Below are positions 55,075 through 63,730 of a stretch of 64,000 nt of DNA, in pieces. The notes under the pieces were generated by a model. The model saw only the letters and a program-made list of their open reading frames with translations. It had not been told where the DNA came from and searched no databases. Origin of the DNA: Aminobacterium sp. MB27-C1 (GTDB taxonomy: Bacteria > Synergistota > Synergistia > Synergistales > Aminobacteriaceae). How positions within the stretch are numbered: the stretch's first letter is position 1; each line of letters opens with the position of its first letter. The stretch spans positions 2,046,001 to 2,110,000 of the forward strand of contig NZ_CP133089.1 of assembly GCF_030908405.1 (NCBI RefSeq). The letters are read 5' to 3'. The translations under genes and the position numbers were made by a program.

Positions 55075-55473
55075 GTGGTTGAAGATAAAACTCCCACAAC
55101 CTTAGAACAAAAATGGGCGCAAAGAGCTTTCTGCGCTGTTGATAAAGTGAGCCATAAAAGCGACTCTGGGGATTTCAAAAAGAGTGAGTATTTAAGTTTC
55201 GCAAAATCATTTCCTAACCTTATTCATTCTTGTGGGTTAATACAAGCTCTCGCTTTTGCGCAATCAAAAAACAAAACTGTTTTTCTTGCTGATCTCAGTT
55301 TTGTCATGAATGGTGAGAAAAAATACGAGCTGATTATAGAAGAAAGTAGAAAAGCAACCATTACGAAATATCTTCAACTAAGCCGCCATACTCTTGCTGC
55401 CGCTGAATGGATAAAGCGTTATGCTGAAGCTCTGTTAAAAGAAGATGGTGATCATAATGACTCTTGCAGTTAG
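55075..55473 (+). CDS. cmr5: Type III-B small subunit Cmr5
   Basis: A 132-residue all-helical protein: EQKWAQRAFCAVDKV near the start is characteristic, with a C-terminal LSRHTLAAAEWIKRYAEAL helix. GTG start after AAGGAGG, 3 nt past cmr4. Confidence 0.92.
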   Translation: MVEDKTPTTLEQKWAQRAFCAVDKVSHKSDSGDFKKSEYLSFAKSFPNLIHSCGLIQALAFAQSKNKTVFLADLSFVMNGEKKYELIIEESRKATITKYLQLSRHTLAAAEWIKRYAEALLKEDGDHNDSCS

Positions 55474-56317
55474 AGAAGAAATTAATAACGATTTTAAAAA
55501 TATTGATAAAATTGATAAAATTGATAAATTAGAATGGGCTCACCCTGGGCTAATACTGCAAAGATACCTTATAGAGCAAAAAGATGACACGGATTCGTCA
55601 ACTAACGAAAGAGATAAATTATTCACCAGAATTATCTATGCCCAAAAAAAAGCACAAGACGTCTATAAGATGGCCTATGAACGATGGGAAAAATCTTTTG
55701 CTACAGAAACAATAAACGTATCTGGACTTATTTTTTCCACTCTCGGCAAACTAATTTGCGGACTTGGCTTAGCTAGCTCTATTGAGACAGGAATAACTCT
55801 TCATCACACGTATGGTTTCCCCTTTATTCCGGGCAGCAGCTTAAAAGGCATTGCTTCTTCTTATTATTGTGATCACTATTTGAGTAAAGAAAATCCTTGT
55901 TTTAAAGAAAACAAGGAGTATTTCAATATTCTATTTGGATCAAATGAAAGTGCCGGTCATATTATCTTTCACGATGCATGGCTAAAACCAGGCAGTGATT
56001 TTCTCGAAAAAGATATTATGACACCCCATCATAGAGATTACTACACCCAAAAAGGCAAGGAAGATGCTGCTCCAACAGACTTTGACTCTCCAGTTCCAGT
56101 TCCATTTTTATCTGTTAGCGCTAACACAAAATTTCTTGTTATTGTAAGCTGCTATGATTCTTCAGAAAACGGTAAAAAATGGACTAATCTTGCTTTGGAA
56201 ATACTCGAGGAAGCTCTTCTTAAATTAGGCGTTGGTGGAAAAACCAGAAGTGGTTATGGACAAATGAAAAAAGTCAATGAGTGGAATCCTCCTAAACGTG
56301 ATCCCTACGCAAAATGA
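55457..56317 (+). CDS. cmr6: Type III-B RAMP protein Cmr6
   Basis: Cas7-like subunit at the 3' end of the complex. YGFPFIPGSSLKGIASSYY, SAGHIIFHDAW and the Gly-rich loop GVGGKTRSGYGQM. Overlaps cmr5; ATGs at 55445 and 55457 are both possible. The N-terminus has a triple IDK repeat from a 9-nt tandem repeat. The frame continues after the TGA for 66 more codons (next entry). Confidence 0.92.
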   Translation: MTLAVREEINNDFKNIDKIDKIDKLEWAHPGLILQRYLIEQKDDTDSSTNERDKLFTRIIYAQKKAQDVYKMAYERWEKSFATETINVSGLIFSTLGKLICGLGLASSIETGITLHHTYGFPFIPGSSLKGIASSYYCDHYLSKENPCFKENKEYFNILFGSNESAGHIIFHDAWLKPGSDFLEKDIMTPHHRDYYTQKGKEDAAPTDFDSPVPVPFLSVSANTKFLVIVSCYDSSENGKKWTNLALEILEEALLKLGVGGKTRSGYGQMKKVNEWNPPKRDPYAK

Positions 56318-56518
56318 GCAATAATAGAAATCACAAGAATTAAAGACAACAAAAAGAAGAAGCGTATGGAATTTGAAGCAGATAACAAAACTTTATGCTT
56401 GTTTAAAAAAGGTACAGGACCAAAAGAATCAGCAGTTCCTATTAGAGGGAAAATTAAAGTAAAAATTGATAAGATAGAAACTTCTCCCGATATACGTTTT
56501 ATAGTTACTCCGCTCTAA
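56318..56518 (+). pseudogene. 66-codon open continuation of the cmr6 frame after its TGA
   Basis: Directly after the cmr6 TGA (56315-56317) the same frame stays open to TAA 56516-56518. It reads like real protein: a basic stretch with KDNKKKKRMEFEAD, then VPIRGKIKVKIDKIE and a final IRFIVTPL. Three explanations fit: an interrupted C-terminal extension of Cmr6, a separate small gene from the ATG at 56366 (50 residues, only a weak GAAGAAG upstream), or a gene with a non-standard start such as ATA. I do not recognise a domain. Confidence 0.45.
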
Positions 56519-56525
56519 GAACAAT

Positions 56526-56573
56526 GTTGTGTCGACCCCCAATAGCGTTAAAATCCCGGGGGATCGACACAAC
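56526..56573 (+). repeat. Long inverted repeat after cmr6, copy 1
   Basis: GTTGTGTCGA + CCCCC pairs with GGGGG + A + TCGACACAAC (15 bp with a bulged A). No T run follows. A near-copy lies at 63561-63608 after cas2. Confidence 0.8.
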
Positions 56574-56625
56574 ACTATAAAATGGCACAAAATAAGTATT
56601 CATCAGGAAAATGCAATTTTAATGT

Positions 56626-56694
56626 ACCTTGAAAACATAATATTGGTTCCTTCGACAAAATACGCAAATATAGTAGAATGAAGAGACTGAACGG
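56626..56694 (+). promoter_or_regulatory. CRISPR leader of array 1
   Basis: 69-nt block directly before the first repeat, about 94% identical to 63662-63730. It holds TTCGAC (56651-56656), 17 nt, TAGAAT (56674-56679), a plausible promoter that would start transcription close to the first repeat. It marks the left side as the leader end. Confidence 0.8.
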
Positions 56695-59600
56695 ATTTCG
56701 ATACTTCCTATAAGGGATGGAAACTCTTTTGTCTGCTCCGTATTCTGGAGGGTGGACTGAATTTCGATACTTCCTATAAGGGATGGAAACTCACTTTTGA
56801 TCAACTTAATAACGATACTATCCGTTATTTCGATACTTCCTATAAGGGATGGAAACATGCTAGCGCACCTACACGAGGACCAAATTCCTCAAAATTTCGA
56901 TACTTCCTATAAGGGATGGAAACCATCTATTTATGCTGGCGGTACACAACCGGATTTAAATTTCGATACTTCCTATAAGGGATGGAAACAATTCGAAGCC
57001 AATCGAAATTGTCGACGCGTATCCGATTTCGATACTTCCTATAAGGGATGGAAACGCACAGCGTGCCCAACGTGCAGCGAGTGCGACAGTCCATTTCGAT
57101 ACTTCCTATAAGGGATGGAAACTAAAAAGATAGAGGAGGAATAAAAAATGGAAGGATAATTTCGATACTTCCTATAAGGGATGGAAACAACCTATTTTAA
57201 ATGAAGCAGGCGAACAGCTTTCAGATTTCGATACTTCCTATAAGGGATGGAAACACTGCATCGAACAAGCAGGGCTAACGCCAAACGATGCATTTCGATA
57301 CTTCCTATAAGGGATGGAAACAAAGAATCATAGCCGCTGACACGATTTCTTCGTCTGATTTCGATACTTCCTATAAGGGATGGAAACATGTAGGCACTCA
57401 AACTATCATTGAGCATATTGCACATTTCGATACTTCCTATAAGGGATGGAAACTAGTTCAGGCTACAGAAGCCGTAACATCTTCTGGAGCCATTTCGATA
57501 CTTCCTATAAGGGATGGAAACGAAGGTTCCGCGAATGCTTCAGAAAATATCGGCACCGATTTCGATACTTCCTATAAGGGATGGAAACTAAATTCGTGAA
57601 CCCCCTCCCCCATAAGGGTGGCTGATTTCGATACTTCCTATAAGGGATGGAAACAAACGATAAGTTCTGTATCCACGCCTTACCAGAGCCCAGATTTCGA
57701 TACTTCCTATAAGGGATGGAAACGCAAGACACGGAGGAGGAACGACAATGAATGAAGTGATTTCGATACTTCCTATAAGGGATGGAAACCCACCTTTACG
57801 CTACTCACGGATGGGGCGGCGGGCGATTTCGATACTTCCTATAAGGGATGGAAACTCGGCTTTAATAAGGTCGATTATGGCTACGAGATGGATTTCGATA
57901 CTTCCTATAAGGGATGGAAACCCCACACCGTGCAACGCCATGTGGCAGGCGTGGCACAAATTTCGATACTTCCTATAAGGGATGGAAACTATACAAAATT
58001 GAAAGGGGGAGAAGGGCATAAGAGAATTTCGATACTTCCTATAAGGGATGGAAACCACCCACAGGCTGGGCAATCCCACCCGTTCCGATCTATTTCGATA
58101 CTTCCTATAAGGGATGGAAACTTGAAAGTAGGAGGTAGGGCGGGAAATGACCAGAAAATTTCGATACTTCCTATAAGGGATGGAAACGGAAATCTAACAG
58201 AGCTTGAATGGCCATATCGCTTAATTTCGATACTTCCTATAAGGGATGGAAACATTACAAATGGGCGAGGGGCGAAGAAGACATAGAGAATTTCGATACT
58301 TCCTATAAGGGATGGAAACTGTTACTCATTTTTATTCCTCCTTAATTTGGTCTCATATTTCGATACTTCCTATAAGGGATGGAAACGGGGAATCCCGTTG
58401 ATTTCCCCTACTTGCTGCTCCACATTTCGATACTTCCTATAAGGGATGGAAACCAGGATTCTAGGGGGTGCAAACATGAGACAAGATGAATTTCGATACT
58501 TCCTATAAGGGATGGAAACTAAAAAACACGGTAAGCGGAGATATCCCAAGGAGGGATTTCGATACTTCCTATAAGGGATGGAAACATACTTTTTCGCGGT
58601 CAATCTGGATGACAACGAATCATTTCGATACTTCCTATAAGGGATGGAAACGGGGGGTAATCGAATGGCACAGCCCTCTGAATCTGCCATTTCGATACTT
58701 CCTATAAGGGATGGAAACAACCAAATGGGAGGGATTCCTGGTAGCAAAGCTGAAATTTCGATACTTCCTATAAGGGATGGAAACTTATACATCACACGTG
58801 TAATAATGCAATGGGCATAAAATTTCGATACTTCCTATAAGGGATGGAAACTTCGCTCAAGGCGAAGATCTATACATAGAAATAACAGATTTCGATACTT
58901 CCTATAAGGGATGGAAACATAAAATAACGTTCCCGGAAGAGACGGTGTCTAGCCCATTTCGATACTTCCTATAAGGGATGGAAACTTCTCGAGGCGGGAT
59001 GAATTGAGAGGAAGCGATGACATTTCGATACTTCCTATAAGGGATGGAAACGGGAGTTTATGCTCGTTTGTAACATTCAAAAAATCGATTTCGATACTTC
59101 CTATAAGGGATGGAAACTAGGAAATATAGGCTGATTATTTGGTGCTTTAGCTAATTTCGATACTTCCTATAAGGGATGGAAACTGTTTCTCCTTGTATAG
59201 ACTTCATAAATGCTATCTTATTTCGATACTTCCTATAAGGGATGGAAACCACATGAAGATTCACCTGGTACTTGTTCAACATTGATTTCGATACTTCCTA
59301 TAAGGGATGGAAACTTACATCAGCTATATCTTCTATCCATTGCATCAACTATTTCGATACTTCCTATAAGGGATGGAAACAATCTTAAAGCTGGTAATTC
59401 ATATTTGCTAATAGCATTTCGATACTTCCTATAAGGGATGGAAACTCCCCAGACCAACATAATATCCTCGAAAAAAGTGTACATTTCGATACTTCCTATA
59501 AGGGATGGAAACTAAAAAAAGCAGCAGATGTAGGAGATGCTGTAGCTAATTTCGATACTTCCTATAAGGGATGGAAACAATCGTTAAGATCGCTTTCTAC

Positions 59601-60635
59601 GTAGGGGGTATCTAATTTCGATACTTCCTATAAGGGATGGAAACAGTATCGCAAAATAGAGGTCAGTAGCACTCTTTGACATTTCGATACTTCCTATAAG
59701 GGATGGAAACAATCGTTAAGATCGCTTTCTACGTAGGGGGTATCTAATTTCGATACTTCCTATAAGGGATGGAAACAGTATCGCAAAATAGAGGTCAGTA
59801 GCACTCTTTGACATTTCGATACTTCCTATAAGGGATGGAAACACATAAATCCAGGGAAAAGTGCTTCTTTTGTAGCAAATTTCGATACTTCCTATAAGGG
59901 ATGGAAACTCAATATCAAACTTGGGGATCTCCTTTTCTAGAGGTAATTTCGATACTTCCTATAAGGGATGGAAACCGAAGCTCATGATAGAAGCCTCTGA
60001 AATTATGGAAATTTCGATACTTCCTATAAGGGATGGAAACAGAAAAGGAGCGGATTACATCCGCTCCTCGTAAGTTATTTCGATACTTCCTATAAGGGAT
60101 GGAAACTTCGTCTTGTCGCAGCGATAAGGCTAATTGAATCATCATTTCGATACTTCCTATAAGGGATGGAAACGGAAACTAACTGATATTACTCGTGTGA
60201 CGCAGTGTCATTTCGATACTTCCTATAAGGGATGGAAACTATTGTCTCTCATCACTTTAGTAAGAGTCTCCAAAGCATTTCGATACTTCCTATAAGGGAT
60301 GGAAACCAAGTGAGGATGAAACAGCGATTCAAAATATTACTTATTTCGATACTTCCTATAAGGGATGGAAACGCTACTATTGAAAGAGCACTTCAGACCT
60401 CTGTAGATGATTTCGATACTTCCTATAAGGGATGGAAACGAAGTGTCACTTTCCCGACGATATAAAAAAGTCCCATATTTCGATACTTCCTATAAGGGAT
60501 GGAAACGAAAAGAGATGGGGCTTGAAACCATAAACGAACTTCATTTCGATACTTCCTATAAGGGATGGAAACTTCCGTGCCAGATCTCGCGAACGATTTC
60601 TGATAGTCTCATTTCGATACTTCCTATAAGGGATG
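56695..60635 (+). CRISPR. CRISPR array 1: 60 repeats, 59 spacers
   Basis: 30-nt repeat beginning ATTTCGATAC and ending GGGATGGAAAC, with spacers of about 36-38 nt and a period of about 66 nt. I count 59 full repeats from 56695 to the one at 60543, plus a final repeat at 60611 whose last 5 nt are changed (trailer end). Leader on the left, so transcription is rightward. The ending ATGGAAAC would form an 8-nt 5' tag after Cas6 cleavage. Repeat family resembles type I-B/III repeats. Confidence 0.98.
59579..59842 (+). repeat. Tandem duplication of a two-spacer unit in array 1
   Basis: Spacers at 59579-59614 and 59645-59680 recur exactly at 59711-59746 and 59777-59812, in the same order. The unit is 132 bp (two spacers and two repeats), duplicated head to tail. 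Confidence 0.95.
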
Positions 60636-60686
60636 TCTTTCTGTATAACGGAGATATTTTTGTAAAGCTGTTCTATGATTTATAGA

Positions 60687-60716
60687 TTGGACTTTTTAGT
60701 CTATTCACGTTATAAC
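60687..60716 (+). promoter_or_regulatory. Promoter of the cas6-cas4-cas1-cas2 operon
   Basis: TTGGAC, 18 nt, TATAAC, 62 nt before the cas6 ATG, in the gap after the array trailer. Confidence 0.5.
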
Positions 60717-60777
60717 AAACAGAGAATTCCGATATTAATTATTGAACTACAACAAAAAATCAGGAGTGAATGCTTTA

Positions 60778-61551
60778 ATGAAAATTAATCTTATTTTTGG
60801 TGTTATTGGAGATAAAATTTTACAGCTTAAACGCAAACATCAGTATCAAATTCAAGCTATGGTATACAACCTTCTCGACAAAGAGTATGCTCGTTTTTTA
60901 CACAATGAAGGGTTTATTTATGAAGGGAAACGTCATTTTAAATTATTTTGTTTCTCAAAACTTTTTGGGAACGGCCCTATAAAACGAGAAAAAGACTTTT
61001 TATATATTCCTTCCCCCGTGAAACTTTCAATAACCTCTCCTGTTAACGCCATTCTTGAACAACTTGCTAATAACGCTCTTTCCCTGGGAGAAATAAGACT
61101 AGGAAATAATTTCCTTCAATGTAGAGAAGTAACTGTTGAAAACCCCCAAGCAAAATCAGAAGAGATACTAGTACAAACCCTCTCTCCAATAGTCTGCTAC
61201 TCTACCCTTAAAAAATATGACGGAAGCAATTTTACTCACTATCACTCTCCTTACGACCAGGAATTCGGAGAACAAATACATGCAAATCTCATAAAAAAAT
61301 TCACTCTAATAACATCAGAAAAAAGTGAACTAAATCAAACAGTAAAAATAGAAAAATTGGGACGGATATGGGAATCGATAAGATTTTTTAGCCCTGAAGA
61401 CAACAGACCAATCAAGGGGTGGAACGGCAACTTTCGACTTACAGGTTCTCAAGAACTCTTACAAACAGCTTTAGACGCTGGTCTCGGTGCAAAAAATAGC
61501 TCTGGATTCGGATGTGTTGAACTTGTAGAACGAGAAAGGAGGTATAAATAA
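60778..61551 (+). CDS. cas6: CRISPR RNA endoribonuclease Cas6
   Basis: Processes the array transcript inside each repeat. 257 residues; tandem ferredoxin-like RAMP fold with the C-terminal Gly-rich loop GLGAKNSSGFGCVE. An N-terminal HQYQIQAMVYNLL stretch has the typical Cas6 helix with a His. The start is ATG 60778 (GGAG upstream), although the frame is open from a TTG at 60742. It precedes a fragmentary cas8b and cas4-cas1-cas2, the usual type I-B order. Confidence 0.92.
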   Translation: MKINLIFGVIGDKILQLKRKHQYQIQAMVYNLLDKEYARFLHNEGFIYEGKRHFKLFCFSKLFGNGPIKREKDFLYIPSPVKLSITSPVNAILEQLANNALSLGEIRLGNNFLQCREVTVENPQAKSEEILVQTLSPIVCYSTLKKYDGSNFTHYHSPYDQEFGEQIHANLIKKFTLITSEKSELNQTVKIEKLGRIWESIRFFSPEDNRPIKGWNGNFRLTGSQELLQTALDAGLGAKNSSGFGCVELVERERRYK

Positions 61552-61794
61552 TTGGGATTTATTAACGCCACCTATGAATTAGGTAAATTAGTTTCAAATA
61601 AATTAAACGACCCTGAATTTATAGATATCGAAAGTTATTTACAACTCCCCATGCCCGTAATCGAAGACAAAGAAAGATCAGGTAGAGTAATTAGAATATG
61701 GCTTAATGTAACAGACAGCACCGCAGAATGTATCAGAGAACCAACAGGGGTAGCAACCCCAGTGGATTCCAATGATGACGGCTTCATTCTCTGA
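61552..61794 (+). pseudogene. 80-codon ORF resembling the N-terminus of type I-B Cas8b (Csh1/TM1802)
   Basis: TTG start behind GGAGG. The sequence MGFINATYELGKLVSNKL, the acidic ESYLQLPMPVIED and then GRVIRIWLNVTDS look like the opening of the Cas8b/Csh1 family, which normally has 500-700 residues; the frame stops after 80. cas7, cas5 and cas3, which should follow, are absent. I read it as what remains after an internal deletion, with cas4 starting inside its 3' end. A small functional protein cannot be excluded. Confidence 0.55.
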
Positions 61795-62290
61795 ATCCCC
61801 TCGTTTAGGAGGAACCCTTGTCTGGTACTTTACTATATGCAAACGAGAGGTGTGGCTCATGGCTCGAGGAGTAGAACCAGACAGAGATGACGAATTTCTC
61901 GCTTTGGGGCGACTTATAGATAAGACAACTTATAATCGAGATCGACATTGCATTGACTTCGGAAATAGCAAATTCGACATCATGCGCGAAGAAAAAGGAA
62001 CATTAGTAGTAGGAGAAATTAAAAAAAGTAGTCGTTCCATTGATGCCGCACGATTACAACTAGCACACTACCTTTATGAACTCCAAAAAAATGGAGTCGA
62101 AGCTAGAGGGGAATTATTATTCCCAAAAGAGAAAAAACGCGAAGAGGTGCTACTCTCTGAAGAACTAAAAACGCATCTTGACCAAGTTTATCAAGAGATT
62201 ATTGCAATAACATCTCTTGAATCCCCTCCTTGTGCGAAAAAATGTAAGTACTGTAGAAACTGCGCTTACAATGAATTGTGTTGGAGCTGA
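61772..62290 (+). CDS. cas4: CRISPR-associated exonuclease Cas4
   Basis: RecB-like nuclease that trims prespacers. Fe-S Cys: TICKREVW at the N-terminus and CAKKCKYCRNCAYNELC at the C-terminus; nuclease residues in FDIMREEKG and VVGEIKKSSRS (E-x-K). 172 residues is the family length. It overlaps the cas8b-like ORF by 23 nt. Confidence 0.94.
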   Translation: MMTASFSESPRLGGTLVWYFTICKREVWLMARGVEPDRDDEFLALGRLIDKTTYNRDRHCIDFGNSKFDIMREEKGTLVVGEIKKSSRSIDAARLQLAHYLYELQKNGVEARGELLFPKEKKREEVLLSEELKTHLDQVYQEIIAITSLESPPCAKKCKYCRNCAYNELCWS

Positions 62291-62295
62291 TAAAA

Positions 62296-63294
62296 ATGGG
62301 AAAAACACTCTATGTACTTTCGTCAGGAGAACTTAAACGAAAAGAAAATACCATTATTATAGAAGGTTTAGAGGGTAGAAAATTTATTCCTGTAGAAACA
62401 ACAGACGAAATGCTTATTTTCGGAGAAGTAGATTTAAACAAGCGTTTTTTAGAATTTTGTACTGCCAATAAAGTAATGCTGCACTTCTTTAATCACTATG
62501 GATATTATCAAGGAACATTTTACCCTCGTGAACACATGAATTCAGGAGCTGTAATTCTTGCACAAGCTAAACATTGTCTTGATGACTGTAGAAGGCTTCT
62601 TATAGCTAAAAAGTTTGTAACAGGTGCTATAGAAAACATGAAGAAAGCATTACAATATTATTCTCGACGTGGAAATATTGAGCTCGACTCCATAATTGAA
62701 AAACTTACTGTTTTTAGTAATTATGCAAAAGAACAAATTGGGATATCAGAACTTATGGGGATAGAAGGCAATGCACGAGATTGTTATTACACAGCGTTTG
62801 ATCTAATAACGGGTGGAGGTTCCTTCTCTATGAAAAAAAGAAGTAGAAGACCCCCTCAAAATCGTATAAATGCTCTTATAAGTTTCTTAAATTCTATGTG
62901 CTATGTCACAACTTTAGCACAAATTTACAAAACACATATTGACCCCCGCATAGGTTTTCTTCACGAAACTAACTTCCGCCGTTTCAGCTTAAACTTAGAT
63001 ATAGCAGAAATATTTAAACCAATAATTGTAGACAGACTCATTTTTTCTCTTTTAAACAAGAAAGAAATTCAAGCGAAGCACTTCGGAGCTCAGTCTGGGG
63101 GAGGAATATTCCTCTCAGAAAAAGGGCGGCCTATAGTTTTAAAAGCATGGGAAGAACGTTTAAATTCTACTATTGAACATCCTCGTCTTAAAAGAAATGT
63201 AAGTTATCGAAGCCTTATTAGAATGGAAGCGTACAAAATTGAAAAGCATATACTCCACGATGAGGAGTATCAACCTTTTGCCATGAGGTGGTAA
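62296..63294 (+). CDS. cas1: CRISPR integrase Cas1 (type I-B-like)
   Basis: Integrates spacers with Cas2. Catalytic Glu in LMGIEGNARDCYY, His in IGFLHETNFRR and Asp in SLNLDIAEIFKPIIVD. 332 residues. The ATG at 62296 (GGAG 9 nt before) is preferred over an upstream ATG overlapping cas4. Confidence 0.97.
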   Translation: MGKTLYVLSSGELKRKENTIIIEGLEGRKFIPVETTDEMLIFGEVDLNKRFLEFCTANKVMLHFFNHYGYYQGTFYPREHMNSGAVILAQAKHCLDDCRRLLIAKKFVTGAIENMKKALQYYSRRGNIELDSIIEKLTVFSNYAKEQIGISELMGIEGNARDCYYTAFDLITGGGSFSMKKRSRRPPQNRINALISFLNSMCYVTTLAQIYKTHIDPRIGFLHETNFRRFSLNLDIAEIFKPIIVDRLIFSLLNKKEIQAKHFGAQSGGGIFLSEKGRPIVLKAWEERLNSTIEHPRLKRNVSYRSLIRMEAYKIEKHILHDEEYQPFAMRW

Positions 63295-63297
63295 GCC

Positions 63298-63561
63298 ATT
63301 TTTGTCTTAATGATTTATGATGTAGGTGTAAAACGAGTCAATAAAGTTTTAAAAATAGGTCGAAAATATTTAAGCTGGGTACAAAACTCTGTCTTAGAGG
63401 GAGAGCTTACTCCGGCAACTTTTACTGCTCTTAAAATTGAAGTAAACAAAATCATTAAAGACGATTACGATAGCGTAATCTTTTATGTATGGAGAACAGA
63501 ACGATATACTTCAAGAGAAATTATGGGCAAAGAAAAAGGTGGCGCGAGTATCTTTGTATGA
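63298..63561 (+). CDS. cas2: CRISPR adaptation protein Cas2, apparent ATT start
   Basis: 87-residue Cas2 if read from ATT 63298: the first strand FVLMIYDVGVKRVNKVLK is then complete. The first ATG (63310) would cut into this strand, and the ribosome site GAGGTGG (63285-63291) is 6 nt from the ATT but 18 nt from that ATG. Conserved catalytic-type Asp in IYDVG and the EGELT segment are present. Confidence 0.9.
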   Translation: MFVLMIYDVGVKRVNKVLKIGRKYLSWVQNSVLEGELTPATFTALKIEVNKIIKDDYDSVIFYVWRTERYTSREIMGKEKGGASIFV

Positions 63562-63608
63562 TTGTGTCGACCCCCAATAGCGCTAAAATCACGGGAGATC
63601 GACACAAT
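63561..63608 (+). terminator. Hairpin/terminator after cas2 (copy 2 of the inverted repeat)
   Basis: ATTGTGTCGA pairs with TCGACACAAT; about 44 of 47 nt match the hairpin at 56526-56573. Here a run of six T follows, so it works as a terminator for the cas operon. Confidence 0.75.
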
Positions 63609-63661
63609 CTTTTTTCTAGCAGCAAATCCAGTACTCATCAATATAAAGACTATATACATGC

Positions 63662-63730
63662 ACCTTGAAAACATAATATTGATTCCTTCGACAAAATACG
63701 CAAATATAGTAGAATGAAGGGGTTGAACGG
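63662..63730 (+). promoter_or_regulatory. CRISPR leader of array 2
   Basis: Near-copy of 56626-56694, including TTCGAC (63687-63692), 17 nt, TAGAAT (63710-63715), ending directly at the first repeat. Confidence 0.8.

Noticed and set aside
56315-56317. cmr6 TGA as a selenocysteine codon
   Set aside because: No stem-loop is visible in the A-rich sequence just after it and no redox motif surrounds it, unlike the case at 35486.
56526-56573. Hairpin considered as a relic repeat of a different CRISPR class
   Set aside because: Only one copy at each site, no spacer-like periodicity; copy 2 has a T run, so a terminator origin is simpler. Not fully excluded.
56695-60635. Self-targeting spacers matching genes in this window
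   Set aside because: I saw no spacer identical to window DNA outside the arrays, but I could not do an exhaustive comparison by eye.
56619-60685. Many open frames of 70-140 codons on both strands with repeated FDTSYKGWK, ISILPIRDGN or FPSLIGSIEI
   Set aside because: They are translations of the CRISPR repeat in different frames; no ribosome sites and no protein logic.
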